The notes: generated by a model not told the origin, from the sequence alone. 64,000 nucleotides of DNA from Sphingomonas sp. SORGH_AS_0950 (GCF_030818415.1 NZ_JAUTAE010000001.1:3622001-3686000), one strand, 5' to 3'. Shown: positions 42,778-51,693, counted from the first letter of the stretch. A program made the numbers and translations.

Positions 42778-44422
42778 ACCGTCCGAAAACTCGCTGGTGG
42801 TGGGAGCTGCAGGGGTTCCTCTTGGCGAACTGGCGCAAGAACCGAGTATTTGCCTTTATGTGCATCGTGCGGCCGGGATACGCGCCTTACCTGCCGTCCA
42901 GGACGTGACGAGGGCATGTTCGGTGATGTGGTTCAGGCTTGCACCGCCCGGATGAGCCCCGGCACGCCGATGAGGGTGATGGCCCGCCTAAGATTGTAGG
43001 CGAGCGCCGTCAGACTGAACTCGGCGCGGACCTTGTCCAGCCCGCGCATCAGGAACGCGCCCTGGTTCATCCACTGCTTGATCGAGCCGAACGGGTGCTC
43101 GACCGTGGATTTGCGGATGGTGAGGATGCCGGGGCGCTTGGCCAGGCGTGCCGTCATGCGCTCGATGACCGCTTCGTGCTCGCCGCGATTGATGCGTCGC
43201 CAGCGCCCGGTCGTGCAACGCGCCTTGATCTGACAACCGGTACAGGCGGCAGGGCTGGAATACTGGACCGACAGATGGCCGCGGGTCACCGAGGCGTAGC
43301 GGGTGTCCAGCACCTGTCCGCCGGGGCAGTGATAGACGTCGGCCTCGAGATCGTAGCGGAACCGCTCCTTGGGGAAGAGGCCGTTGCCGACGGCAGTGCC
43401 GCGGTGCGGGCGGGGAATGTACGGTGTGATGCCGGCCGCCTCGCACGCGACAATATCGTCGCCCGAATGATACCCCATGTCGGCGACCACATCGATCCGC
43501 TCGACCCCGAGCGCCTCCATCGCCGCTCCGGTGGTGGATGCCAGCAGGCCCATGTCGTTACAGGCGTTGGTGACATGCTGCTCGACGATCAGGCTGTGTT
43601 TGGCGTCGACCGCCACCTGCGCGTTGTAGCCAACCGTGACCTTCGAATGCGCGACCATCAGGCGGGCGTCAGGATCGGTGAGCGAGATTTGCCCTTCGCC
43701 GCTTTCCTCCAGCTGGCCCAGCAGCGCCGCGCTGACCTGACGCTGTTCGCGCAGCTTGGCGATCTTCGTCGCCAGCGCTTCGCCGCGGCCGGTGCCAGCA
43801 CCATCCTCGCCGCGGTCGATCTGGTCCAGCTCCGCCAGATAGCGTTCCAGTCGCGCATCGGTCGCGGCAAGATACGTCGCCAGTCGCTCGCGGCTGAAGT
43901 TGCGCGCCCGACCGTTCACCGCCTTCAGCCGCGTGCCGTCCACCGCCAGCAACTCGCGCCCGAACAGGTCGAGCTTGCTGCACAGCAGGACGAACGCCCG
44001 GAACACCGTCTTGAACGCGGCCCGGTTGTCGCGCCGGAACTCAGCGATGGTCCGGAAGTCCGGCCGCACCCCACGCAACAACCAGATCAGTTCGAGATTG
44101 CGGGCCGCTTCCGCTGCCAGGCGCCGGCTCGACCGTACCCGGTTGAGGTAGCCGTACAGGTATAGCTTGAGCATGTCGGCCGGATCGTAACCAGGCCGCC
44201 CCGTCGCCTTCGGCTGTGTCCTCTGGAAACCGGCAGCGCCCAGATCAAGGTCGTGGACGAATGCGTCGATGAACCGCACCGGGTTGTCTGCCGCCACATA
44301 GTCCTCGACCGATGCCGGCAGAAGCAGCGCCTGATCCCGGGCATGACCTTCGATATATGCCATGCCCGCAGATTACACCGCTCCCGCCGCGCATGGAATC
44401 CACGACCGCGTTTTCGGACGGT
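42778..44422 (-). mobile_element. IS1182-type element
   Basis: The transposase gene is flanked by inverted repeats ACCGTCCGAAAACTCG (42778-42793) and CGCGTTTTCGGACGGT (44407-44422), matching at 15 of 16 positions. I could not find a clear target duplication at these borders, so the true ends may extend a few bases. The element lies in the gap between the maturase gene and the TetR gene and does not interrupt a visible gene. Confidence 0.8.
42933..44363 (-). CDS. IS1182-family transposase
   Basis: A 476-residue DDE transposase, full length. The N-terminal DUF772 part reads MAYIEGHARDQALLLPASVE then DYVAADNPVRFIDAFVHDLD and GYDPADMLKLYLYGYLNRVR. The catalytic part has LLAVDGTRLKAVNGRARNFS, RIDVVADMGYHSGDDIVACE, and VEHPFGSIKQWMNQGAFLMR near the end. 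It seems intact. Confidence 0.92.
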   Translation of the reverse strand: MAYIEGHARDQALLLPASVEDYVAADNPVRFIDAFVHDLDLGAAGFQRTQPKATGRPGYDPADMLKLYLYGYLNRVRSSRRLAAEAARNLELIWLLRGVRPDFRTIAEFRRDNRAAFKTVFRAFVLLCSKLDLFGRELLAVDGTRLKAVNGRARNFSRERLATYLAATDARLERYLAELDQIDRGEDGAGTGRGEALATKIAKLREQRQVSAALLGQLEESGEGQISLTDPDARLMVAHSKVTVGYNAQVAVDAKHSLIVEQHVTNACNDMGLLASTTGAAMEALGVERIDVVADMGYHSGDDIVACEAAGITPYIPRPHRGTAVGNGLFPKERFRYDLEADVYHCPGGQVLDTRYASVTRGHLSVQYSSPAACTGCQIKARCTTGRWRRINRGEHEAVIERMTARLAKRPGILTIRKSTVEHPFGSIKQWMNQGAFLMRGLDKVRAEFSLTALAYNLRRAITLIGVPGLIRAVQA

Positions 44423-44481
44423 TTGGATGGTATTTTAGGAAAGCGGTCACGAGCGCTGTTTCAGACAGGATCGCCAAATCA

Positions 44482-45096
44482 TCAGGCGGCATTGTCCAGA
44501 TAACCGTAGACGGCCCTGCCCACGCGCGAGCCAAGAGCGTCCCGATCCCGTTCGCCGCGTTCTCCGGCAGCGTCCACCATACCCTTGATGATAGCCAACA
44601 CGTCTTGTGCGGCTACATCGGGATCGCGCTGCTGCGGGAGATCGGTGCGCGCCAGGATGGACAACAAGATCGAGTGCAGCCGCCGTGTTACCCGCTGGGT
44701 ATCTTCATCGAAAGGTAGGCGAGCCTCTTCCAGATCCAAGAGCCTTGCCAAGGCCGGTCGGCGCAGTTGATGGTCCACGGCAGACGCGATCACACCTTGC
44801 AATGCCTGTCGACCGTTCGCACCAGCAACTATCGCGTCGCACTCGGCGATCAGCAGCGATGTCTCGCGCACGATCAAGGCCCCGATCAGCGCCTCCTTGC
44901 CGGGAAAATACTGATAGAGCGAGCCGATGCTGACGCCGGCCTTCTCGGCGACCGCATTGGTTGTGAACGCGCTGAGCCCACCTTGTTCCAGAATGCGAGC
45001 CGTAGCCTCGATGATCGCCCGCACCGTCTCGGCGGAACGGCCTTGGCGTGGCATTTTGCGGGGGCGGGGGCGCTGCGAGGTCGTCGTTTCTTCCAT
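44482..45096 (-). CDS. TetR family transcriptional regulator
   Basis: A 204-residue TetR protein. MEETTTSQRPRPRKMPRQGR (45096) is chosen as the start because the earlier in-frame ATG at 45117 would extend translation through the inverted repeat at 45102. The helix-turn-helix is FTTNAVAEKAGVSIGSLYQY followed by FPGKEALIGALI. It is divergent from the darcynin gene, with the palindromic operator-like site between them, and likely represses it. The ligand is unknown. Confidence 0.9.
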   Translation of the reverse strand: MEETTTSQRPRPRKMPRQGRSAETVRAIIEATARILEQGGLSAFTTNAVAEKAGVSIGSLYQYFPGKEALIGALIVRETSLLIAECDAIVAGANGRQALQGVIASAVDHQLRRPALARLLDLEEARLPFDEDTQRVTRRLHSILLSILARTDLPQQRDPDVAAQDVLAIIKGMVDAAGERGERDRDALGSRVGRAVYGYLDNAA

Positions 45097-45101
45097 AAGT
45101 C

Positions 45102-45139
45102 GAATGCGAGTAGCCAAATATGAGGTTACGCTCGCATTC
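45102..45139. promoter_or_regulatory. Long inverted repeat between TetR and darcynin genes
   Basis: GAATGCGAG (45102-45110) and CTCGCATTC (45131-45139) are perfect 9-bp arms with 20 bp between them; the inner GTAGCC and GGTTAC are also near-complementary. It lies between the divergent starts and is the best candidate operator for the TetR protein. Confidence 0.65.
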
Positions 45140-45172
45140 TACGTCCTGCACATGATGATGCAAGGACACAGA

Positions 45173-45535
45173 ATGACCACTCCGCAATTACCCTTTGAAC
45201 CGACCGTCACCGTCTTCATGCTGGTCAAGACTTCACCTGAATGGCTTGGATTCCCCGTCGATCGCCGCTTCGAGCTTCTGGCAGAGCATTTCACTCCGAT
45301 CCTCAAAAAGCACGCGGCTAGCGTCTCGCTGCGCTTTTTTGACGTGGAGTTCTATTCTGCCCGCGTCACCGACATTTGGATGTGGGACGCGGCGGACCAT
45401 CATTCCTACCAGTTGTTGGTGGAAGACCTGCGCGAAACGGCCTTCTGGGATCGCTATTTCGATATTGTGGAAATCCTGACCGGCGTGGAAAACGCCTATG
45501 CCAAGAACTACGATCGCCCGGCTATCACCGCCTGA
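45173..45535 (+). CDS. Darcynin family protein
   Basis: A 120-residue cytosolic protein matching the darcynin family: PTVTVFMLVKTSPEWLGFPV, ASVSLRFFDVEFYSARVTDI, and DLRETAFWDRYFDIVEILTG. The family is small and functionally uncharacterised; the fold looks like a ferredoxin-like dimeric alpha/beta barrel, as in other small proteins that bind or degrade small molecules. AAGGA precedes the ATG. A strong terminator follows within 10 bp. The divergent TetR gene suggests inducible expression by an unknown small molecule. Confidence 0.78.
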   Translation: MTTPQLPFEPTVTVFMLVKTSPEWLGFPVDRRFELLAEHFTPILKKHAASVSLRFFDVEFYSARVTDIWMWDAADHHSYQLLVEDLRETAFWDRYFDIVEILTGVENAYAKNYDRPAITA

Positions 45536-45541
45536 CCAACG

Positions 45542-45579
45542 GAAGAGGGGGGCATCTGCGCCCCCCTCTTCATCTTTTT
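45542..45579 (+). terminator. Rho-independent terminator of the darcynin gene
   Basis: GAAGAGGGGGGC (45542-45553) and GCCCCCCTCTTC (45560-45571) form a perfect 12-bp stem with a 6-base loop, followed by ATCTTTTT. It begins 7 bp after the stop. Confidence 0.95.
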
Positions 45580-45586
45580 CCGCTTA

Positions 45587-45641
45587 GGAACGGCCCGCGA
45601 GATGACCGGGGCTTTCCCGTTAGGATCGAATATTGAGAAGG
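45587..45641 (+). repeat. Dispersed stem-loop repeat, copy 9
   Basis: GGAACGGCCCGCGAGATGAC followed by CGGGGCTTTCCCGTTAGGAT. It lies just past the darcynin terminator. Confidence 0.75.
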
Positions 45642-45644
45642 TGG

Positions 45645-46082
45645 CTAGATCGCCAGCGACAGGATCGGACGGCTCCACGTTGCCTTGATTGTCGGTGGTT
45701 TCGTACCGACGACGACCGCACCCATCGCCTCATAAAAGCCAACTGAGGGCGGATGGGAAACGATCTTGATCGAGACGATACCCCGCCGCCTCGCTTCCGC
45801 CATCATGTGCCGGAACAGCCTAGATCCTAAACCACTACCCTGAATGCCATCTGCTACGAACATCAGGTCCAGTTCGGGTTCACCATCGAGGGTTAGACTG
45901 TAAAATCCGCACAAGGTGTCGTCACGCTCAGCGATATAGAAAACATCTCGCTCGATCTGCGAGGGCGTGACCGCATACCCGTCGAGGATGCTTGCGTACT
46001 TACCGCTATAAGAGGCCGAACCATGCATCAGGTTGGTAAGTGCTTCCGCATCATCGGGAGCGGCAGCGCGGATCGTAATCAT
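45645..46082 (-). CDS. GNAT family N-acetyltransferase
   Basis: A 145-residue acetyltransferase: MITIRAAAPDDAEALTNLMH at the start, DLMFVADGIQGSGLGSRLFR as the acetyl-CoA loop, and SIKIVSHPPSVGFYEAMGAV at the end. Single-domain, cytosolic, substrate unknown. It lies between two repeat copies, one directly beyond its stop codon and one just upstream of its start. Confidence 0.87.
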   Translation of the reverse strand: MITIRAAAPDDAEALTNLMHGSASYSGKYASILDGYAVTPSQIERDVFYIAERDDTLCGFYSLTLDGEPELDLMFVADGIQGSGLGSRLFRHMMAEARRRGIVSIKIVSHPPSVGFYEAMGAVVVGTKPPTIKATWSRPILSLAI

Positions 46083-46119
46083 GGCTGTTCCCTATCACCA
46101 GCTGGCCGTCCCCCACAAT

Positions 46120-46175
46120 CGAACGGCGATCGAGACAGCCAGGGCATTCCCATTGTGATCGAATAATGGGAATTG
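46120..46175 (+). repeat. Dispersed stem-loop repeat, copy 10
   Basis: GAACGGCGATCGAGACAGCC followed by AGGGCATTCCCATTGTGATC and GAATAATGGG. Confidence 0.7.
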
Positions 46176-46528
46176 GCTGGCGTGACGCTATGCTGATCCT
46201 ATGACCGTCCCGACAACGATCAACCCGGATGATTTCCTAGAAACCCCAGAGGGTAGGGTTTGGACGGTCGAACGTAACGAGGAAGCATGGCGGCTGTCTT
46301 ATGCAGCTTTGGAACGCACGCTGGAACTCGCGCCGGCATCGATGCGAGTGGTGGTGGTCTGCGGAATACAAGGAGCCGGCAAATCGACATGGATCGCCTC
46401 GCAGCCAGCATCGCCGTTCACGATCTACTTCGACGCCGCGCTGCCCGGGGTCTGAGCTGGCCCCTGTTTCGACCGGACGGATTTAAGCCTAGGAAGGAGG
46501 CTTGGGGCTATCCCCTGAGCATAGGCTT

Positions 46529-46906
46529 ATGTCCGTGTCCGAAATCATCACCGACGGCGGTCGTCGCCGTCACTGGAGCACGCCTGAGAAGCTGAGGATC
46601 GTCGAGGAGACGCTCGATGGTCGCGAGAGCATCTCGGTGGTGGCGCGCCGCAACGGCGTGGCCCCGAACCTGCTGTACCGCTGGCGACGGCTGATGCTGG
46701 AAGGCGGGAGCGTCGCGGTCGCCGGTGACGACGACGTGACCAGCAACCGCCAGGTACGCGAGATGGAGACCCGCATCCGCGAACTGGAGCGCCAGCTCGG
46801 CCGCAAGACGCTGGAGGTCGAGATCCTGAAGGAGGCGCTGGAGCGCTCACGCCCAAAAAAAGCGAGCTTGCTCATGCACTCGCCGCTGCCGGAGACTATC
46901 CGGTGA
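46529..46906 (+). CDS. IS3-family OrfA
   Basis: A 125-residue OrfA: HWSTPEKLRIVEETLDGRES and ISVVARRNGVAPNLLYRWRR form the helix-turn-helix, and REMETRIRELERQLGRKTLE a leucine zipper. Near its end the A7 run in CCCAAAAAAAGCG (46851-46863) lies where IS3 elements slip by -1 into orfB. After slippage the reading continues SELAHALAAAGDYP directly into orfB. Confidence 0.9.
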   Translation: MSVSEIITDGGRRRHWSTPEKLRIVEETLDGRESISVVARRNGVAPNLLYRWRRLMLEGGSVAVAGDDDVTSNRQVREMETRIRELERQLGRKTLEVEILKEALERSRPKKASLLMHSPLPETIR

Positions 46907-47736
46907 GCATCGTCGCCAGCACGCTCGGGGTCGGGCGCTCGACGGTGTACGACCGCCTGGCCGGCAGCAGCAAGACGCGCGGGCCGTACGCCAAGGCCCA
47001 GGATGCGGCTCTGCTGCCTCGCATCCGCCAAATCGCCGCGCAGCGGCCAACATACGGCTACCGCCGCATCGCGGCGGTCCTCAATCGGCAGCAGCGTGCC
47101 GAAGGACTGGCGCCGGTCAATCACAAGCGTGTCTATCGCATCATGGCGGCGGACCGACTGCTGTTGGCGCGGCGCTACACCGAGCGGACCGACTATGGCC
47201 ATGACGGCGTTGTGGTGACGATCCGCTCCAACGTGCGCTGGTGCTCGGACGGGTTCGAGTTCACCTGCTGGAACGACGAGGTCGTGCGCGGCGCCTTCAT
47301 CATCGACGCCCACGACCGCGAGATCATCGCCTGGCGCGCGGTCAGTAATGCCGGCATCAGCGGCTCGGACGTGCGCGATATCATGTTGGAAGCTGTCGAA
47401 ACCCGCTTCGGCGCTGTACGCACGACCACGCCGGTCGAGATGCTGTCCGATAACGGCTCGGCCTATACCGCCCGCGAAACACGCACCTTTGCCAGGCAGC
47501 TTGGGCTCAAACCCTGCTTCACGCCTGTCCGCAGCCCGCAATCCAACGGCATCTCCGAAGCCTTCGTGCACACCCTCAAACGCGATTACGTCCGCGTCTC
47601 GCCGCTGCCCGATGCATCCTCCGCGTTGACATCGCTGGCCGGGTGGATCGAGGACTACAACGACAACCACCCCCATTCAGGGCTCAAGATGCGTTCACCG
47701 CGCGAGCATCGCGCAACGGTTTCTGCAACCGCTTAA
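46903..47736 (+). CDS. IS3-family transposase OrfB
   Basis: A 277-residue integrase-type transposase read from GTG at 46903 or, more likely, as a fusion with OrfA. It has VASTLGVGRSTVYDRLAGSS and PTYGYRRIAAVLNRQQRAEG in the N-terminal part, then the DDE core: NVRWCSDGFEFTCWNDEVVR, EMLSDNGSAYTARETRTFAR, and SPQSNGISEAFVHTLKRDYV. All three acidic residues are present, so it is probably active. Confidence 0.92.
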   Translation: MSIVASTLGVGRSTVYDRLAGSSKTRGPYAKAQDAALLPRIRQIAAQRPTYGYRRIAAVLNRQQRAEGLAPVNHKRVYRIMAADRLLLARRYTERTDYGHDGVVVTIRSNVRWCSDGFEFTCWNDEVVRGAFIIDAHDREIIAWRAVSNAGISGSDVRDIMLEAVETRFGAVRTTTPVEMLSDNGSAYTARETRTFARQLGLKPCFTPVRSPQSNGISEAFVHTLKRDYVRVSPLPDASSALTSLAGWIEDYNDNHPHSGLKMRSPREHRATVSATA

Positions 47737-48022
47737 ATCCGTCCGGTGAAACGGGGGCCAGATCAGGGTCCGCCACAGGGCGAAGATCATTAGCATCGCC
47801 CAACGGCTAGGAGCATCTGTCGAAGCGGTGTGGATCGACACGCCGCTTGATGTGGCGATCGAACGAAACGCGGCCCGAACCCCCGACAAGGTAGTACCAA
47901 CCCCCGCGATCGTCGCCGTCGCACAGCAGTTTGAGGAACCGACGGCAGCGGAAGGCTTCAATCATGTTGCCGTATTCGATGGCGGCCGATGGCTGTAGTA
48001 GCTACCCACGCCTTACCAATTG

Positions 48023-48078
48023 CGAACGACCGACGAGACGCCCGGGCCGTTCCCATTGGGATGGGCAAATGGGAAGGG
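48023..48078 (+). repeat. Dispersed stem-loop repeat, copy 11
   Basis: GCGAACGACCGACGAGACGC followed by CCGGGCCGTTCCCATTGGGA. It lies between the kinase end and the symporter stop. Confidence 0.7.
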
Positions 48079-48141
48079 TTCGATCTTCTCATTATCCCGT
48101 AGAGCGAGAAATGTGCGGGGCAAAGGTCAACTGGATGGCGC

Positions 48142-49425
48142 TTAGACGCTCAAGCTCGCTTTCGCTTTTTCGTTGAAGGGCTGAGCGCTCACAGCGACGT
48201 GGCTAGCAAAAGCGCCTTCCCATTTCGATACGACGGCAGCTGCCACGGAGTTCCCGATGATGTTCGTGCCCGATCGTCCCATGTCCAACAGGTGATCGAC
48301 CGCCAGGACCAGAGCAATCCACCCCTCCGGCAAACCCAGGTAGGTCAGGGTCGCCATGATGACGATCAATGATGCCCTAGGCACCGCAGCGATACCCTTC
48401 GATGTGATGAGCAGGAGAAACAGCATCCCGACCTGTTGCCCAACCGTCAAAGACACGCCGTTGGTCTGAAGGATGAACGTGGTCGCAAAGGTGCAGTACA
48501 TCATCGAGCCGTCGAGATTGAACGAGTAGCCCAAAGGCAGCACGAAACTCGCGATGCGGGGCGGTACGCCAACCGTAGGCAGCGCCGCCAGCAGCTTGGG
48601 ATAGGCCGCCTCCGAGCTCGCGCAGGAGAAGGAAATGAGCGCGGGCTCGCGGATCGCGGCGAAGAGGCGGATTGCCGCCCGGCCAAGGACGAGCAAGGCC
48701 AATCCAAAGAGGATCACCCAGAGCAACGCCAGCGACAGATAGAAGCCACCGACAAATTTGGCATAGGTGAGCAGGATGGGCAGACCTTGGAGGGTCACGG
48801 TCGATGCAAGCGACGCGAATATCGCGAACGGCGCGAACTTCATGACGATGTCGGTGACCTTGAGCATGATCGAGGCCGCTTGCTCAACCAACTGCATGAC
48901 CTGCGGCGCTTTCTGATCGAGCATGGACACCGCCGTGCCGACGAAGATCGCGAAGATCACGATCTGCAGGATCTCATTGCGGGCCATGGCGTCGAAGATC
49001 GACGTCGGCACGAGGTGCGTGATGAACGTGTGGAGCGAGAAACTGTCAGTGCTGGGCAGGGGCGGAGCGCCGATCGGGTTGGCCGCATGCAACGTCAGAC
49101 CGGCTCCCGGCCGAAGCAACTCGACCATCGCCAGCCCCAGCAGCAGCGACAGGATGGACGCCCCCAGAAACCAGCCCATCGTCTTGGCACCGATGCGGCC
49201 AACCGCTGCTGCATCCTCCATATGGCCGACGCCTGCGACCAGGGTGGTAAAGACCAGTGGCGCGATGATCATCTTGATCAGCCGCAGGAACAGCTCGGTG
49301 ACCATCGAAAAACCGGCCGCGGTGCGCGCTGCGTCGCCAGGAGCCAAGCCCAGGTTGCACATCCATCCGACAGCGATGCCTAGGATCATGGCCGCGATGA
49401 CGAAGCTCGCAAATCGACGATTCAT
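48142..49425 (-). CDS. Dicarboxylate/amino acid:cation symporter (DAACS family)
   Basis: A 427-residue inner-membrane symporter of the GltP/DctA type, which imports C4-dicarboxylates or acidic amino acids with H+ or Na+. The start MNRRFASFVIAAMILGIAVG (49425) is preferred over a longer open frame. Family motifs are ISFSCASSEAAYPKLLAALP (the serine-rich HP1 loop), LGYSFNLDGSMMYCTFATTF, and DHLLDMGRSGTNIIGNSVAA, which carries the substrate-coordinating Asp and Asn but Ser-Gly in place of the usual Arg-Thr, hinting at neutral amino-acid or another specificity. It starts 58 bp after the aminotransferase gene on the same strand. Confidence 0.92.
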   Translation of the reverse strand: MNRRFASFVIAAMILGIAVGWMCNLGLAPGDAARTAAGFSMVTELFLRLIKMIIAPLVFTTLVAGVGHMEDAAAVGRIGAKTMGWFLGASILSLLLGLAMVELLRPGAGLTLHAANPIGAPPLPSTDSFSLHTFITHLVPTSIFDAMARNEILQIVIFAIFVGTAVSMLDQKAPQVMQLVEQAASIMLKVTDIVMKFAPFAIFASLASTVTLQGLPILLTYAKFVGGFYLSLALLWVILFGLALLVLGRAAIRLFAAIREPALISFSCASSEAAYPKLLAALPTVGVPPRIASFVLPLGYSFNLDGSMMYCTFATTFILQTNGVSLTVGQQVGMLFLLLITSKGIAAVPRASLIVIMATLTYLGLPEGWIALVLAVDHLLDMGRSGTNIIGNSVAAAVVSKWEGAFASHVAVSAQPFNEKAKASLSV

Positions 49426-49483
49426 GCGTGTAGTCCCATCGCAAGGGGGATCGGCGACGGAAACGTCGCTGCCGGTGGAGAGG

Positions 49484-50809
49484 TCAGGAAGCGAGCGCGG
49501 CGGTGACGGCGGCACCCAGTTGTTCGACCACCATGTCGATCTGTGCTTCGTTGATGATGAAGGGCGGAGCGAGCAGAACATGGTCGCCGTTCAGACCATC
49601 GATCGTGCCCCCCATCGGATAGACCATTAGCCCCCGTGCCATCGCTTCGGCCTTGATGCGGACGTTGATCTTCCGGGCCGGTTCGAAGGGCGCCTTGGTA
49701 TCGCGGTCGGCGACCAGCTCGACGGCGCGGAACAGGCCACGCCCCCGGATGTCTCCGACGTGCGGATGCTGGCCGAAGCGCGTCTCCAGACCTTGCTGCA
49801 AGCGGTCGCCCATCGCCTGGACGTTTGCGAGAAGGGTGTCGCGAGCGATCGTTTCCTGAACGGCTAGCGCCGCTGCCGCAGCCATAGGGTGGCCCATGTA
49901 GGTATGCCCATGCTGGAAGAAGCCCGAGCCATTCTCGAACGCCTCGAAGACATGCCTGCCCAGCAAAACTGCGCCGATGGGCTGATACCCGCCTCCCAGC
50001 CCCTTCGCGATCGTCAGAAGGTCGGGTGCAACGCCGTCCTGTTCGCAGGCGTGAAGGGTGCCGGTCCGGCCCATGCCGCACATGACCTCGTCAAAGATGA
50101 GGAGGACGCCATAGCGGTCGCAGATCTCCCGAATGCGCCGCAGATAATCCGCGACCGGTGGAACCGCGCCGCTGGTCGCGCCGACCACGGGCTCGGCGAC
50201 GAAGGCGATCACCGTGTCGCCGCCCAGGCGCAGGATTTCGTCCTCGAGCGCCTGTGCCGCTCGCGCCGCATAGTCACCGTCGCTCTCGCCGGGCCGTTGG
50301 TAGCGATAGGCGTAACAGGGATCGATGTGATGCGTCTCGATCAGCAGCGGGGAAAATTGCGCGCGACGCCACTCGTTGCCGCCAGTAGCCAAGGCGCCCA
50401 GGGTGTTGCCATGGTAGCTTTGCCGCCGGGCGATGATGTGGCGGCGCTGCGGCTCGCCTTTCTCGACGAAATACTGGCGCGCCATCTTCAGCGCCGCCTC
50501 GACCGCCTCGGAGCCGCCACTGACTAGATAGACGTGGTTCAGATCGCCGGGCGCATCGGCGACGAGGCGGTCGGCGAGGCGCTCGGCAATCTCGGTGGTG
50601 AAGAAGCCCGTATGTGCATAGGGGATCGCATCGAGTTGCGCGCGAAGCGCGTCGAGGACGGCGGGATGTCCGTGGCCCAGACACGATACCGCCGCCCCGC
50701 CCGAGGCGTCGATGTAGCGTCGTCCATCGGCGTCGAACAGTTCGACCCCGCGCCCCCCGATAGCGACGGGATAGCCGGCCTTGATGGAACGGTGAAGAAG
50801 ATGGGTCAT
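49484..50809 (-). CDS. Class III pyridoxal-phosphate aminotransferase
   Basis: A 441-residue PLP enzyme that moves an amino group from an omega-amino compound or amino acid to a keto acid. The PLP-binding pattern LLIFDEVMCGMGRTGTLHAC contains the Asp that pairs with the pyridine nitrogen, and the Schiff-base lysine is in LLTIAKGLGGGYQPIGAVLL. VYLVSGGSEAVEAALKMARQ and RRQSYHGNTLGALATGGNEW are further family signatures. Its ATG overlaps the TGA of the RpiR-type regulator (ATGA at 50806-50809), so regulator and enzyme are co-translated. The substrate is unknown; beta-amino acids, omega-amino acids and diamines are all possible. Confidence 0.94.
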   Translation of the reverse strand: MTHLLHRSIKAGYPVAIGGRGVELFDADGRRYIDASGGAAVSCLGHGHPAVLDALRAQLDAIPYAHTGFFTTEIAERLADRLVADAPGDLNHVYLVSGGSEAVEAALKMARQYFVEKGEPQRRHIIARRQSYHGNTLGALATGGNEWRRAQFSPLLIETHHIDPCYAYRYQRPGESDGDYAARAAQALEDEILRLGGDTVIAFVAEPVVGATSGAVPPVADYLRRIREICDRYGVLLIFDEVMCGMGRTGTLHACEQDGVAPDLLTIAKGLGGGYQPIGAVLLGRHVFEAFENGSGFFQHGHTYMGHPMAAAAALAVQETIARDTLLANVQAMGDRLQQGLETRFGQHPHVGDIRGRGLFRAVELVADRDTKAPFEPARKINVRIKAEAMARGLMVYPMGGTIDGLNGDHVLLAPPFIINEAQIDMVVEQLGAAVTAALAS

Positions 50810-51693
50810 AGCGACTTGCGGCGCCTTTTGTTGTCGAGATGGGTGTCGAAGGCAGCAAGCTGTCCTTCGGTTCGTCGCAGGGCTGCGAGGGCTTTCTCGC
50901 CACCCCGTCCCGTCACCAGCGCGGCGAGAATCTCTGCTGCTGCCAATGCCGGCGTCATCGTGTGTAGAAAGGACGGACTTGCGGTCTCGATGCGGATCAG
51001 TTGACAGGCGGCCTCTGCAACGGGCGCGACCGGGCTATCGGTGATGGCGATGACCTTCAGGCCCCGCGCCACGGCATGATCGACGATCTCGACGCTGGCG
51101 CGGGTGTAGGGCTGCACGCTGACCGCCAGGAGCACGTCGTCTGCGGACATGTACCGGAGCATGTCGATGCCAGTGGCACCGCTGCCATCCAGCAGATGCA
51201 CATCGTCCTGCACCAGCGACAGAATATAGTGGAAATGCCAAGCGACAGGGAAGGACGACCGCATGCCCAGGCAATAGATCCGCCTTGCGTCCGATAGCGT
51301 AGCGGCTGCAGCGGTGAACTGGTCAAGGGTTGCTATACCGGTCAGGTTTTTCAGCTGGGCCGCGGTGCTGACCGCCATTTGCGCTGCGAGAGCCTGGTCG
51401 CCATCGAGTTTCTGCTTCTCGACCTGTTCGTCGGCGCGGCGAGAGAATCCCAGCCCGCCGTCGCGCATGGCCGCAGCATAGACGTCGCGAAAGGCGTCGT
51501 ATCCGTCGAAGCCCAGATATTTGGCAAGCCGCGTCATGGTCGCTGGTTTCACATCGGCCTGCCGGGCCATTTCCCGCATCGACAGCAACGCGACCTCGCG
51601 GGGGCGGTCGAGCATGAACCGGGCCGCCACTTGAAGCTGGCCCGACATGCCATCGAACGCCTCGATGATACGATCCTGCAAAGGGTTATTCAT
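50806..51693 (-). CDS. MurR/RpiR family transcriptional regulator
   Basis: A 295-residue regulator with an N-terminal HTH_6 domain (MNNPLQDRIIEAFDGMSGQL, then LLSMREMARQADVKPATMTR and LAKYLGFDGYDAFRDVYAAA) and a C-terminal SIS domain (ARRIYCLGMRSSFPVAWHFH, DDVLLAVSVQPYTRASVEIV) that normally senses a phosphosugar or a related anion. The start at 51693 gives the usual family N-terminus; an earlier start is possible. It heads the operon RpiR, aminotransferase, symporter. In sphingomonads and related bacteria RpiR regulators often accompany amino-acid or amino-sugar catabolism. Confidence 0.9.
   Translation of the reverse strand: MNNPLQDRIIEAFDGMSGQLQVAARFMLDRPREVALLSMREMARQADVKPATMTRLAKYLGFDGYDAFRDVYAAAMRDGGLGFSRRADEQVEKQKLDGDQALAAQMAVSTAAQLKNLTGIATLDQFTAAAATLSDARRIYCLGMRSSFPVAWHFHYILSLVQDDVHLLDGSGATGIDMLRYMSADDVLLAVSVQPYTRASVEIVDHAVARGLKVIAITDSPVAPVAEAACQLIRIETASPSFLHTMTPALAAAEILAALVTGRGGEKALAALRRTEGQLAAFDTHLDNKRRRKSL

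Larger units (their letters stand above)
46453..47765 (+). mobile_element. Complete IS3-family element
   Basis: A 1313-bp element. The left end TGAGCTGGCCCCTGTTTCGA and the reverse complement of the right end TGATCTGGCCCCCGTTTCA are near-identical inverted repeats. GGGTC is duplicated at 46448-46452 and 47766-47770. orfA and orfB are both open and arranged for -1 frameshifting. Confidence 0.95.
46201..47998 (+). pseudogene. P-loop kinase/ATPase gene split by an IS3 element
   Basis: The 5' part encodes MTVPTTINPDDFLETPEGRV, then VVVVCGIQGAGKSTWIASQP, a Walker A motif as in small P-loop kinases (AAA_33). It ends in an IS3-type insertion at 46453. Beyond the element, at 47771, the same frame resumes as RHRAKIISIAQRLGASVEAV, WIDTPLDVAIERNAARTPDK and ends VAVFDGGRWL at 47998. 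Joining the two parts without the element and one GGGTC duplicate gives one continuous 159-residue protein. The pattern WIDTPLDVAIERNAAR is the lid/arginine region of such kinases (polynucleotide kinase-like). The gene is disrupted in this strain. Confidence 0.87.

Noticed and set aside
42939..44165. Open frame of 408 codons on the + strand
   Set aside because: Antisense to the IS1182 transposase, whose frame has all expected catalytic motifs.
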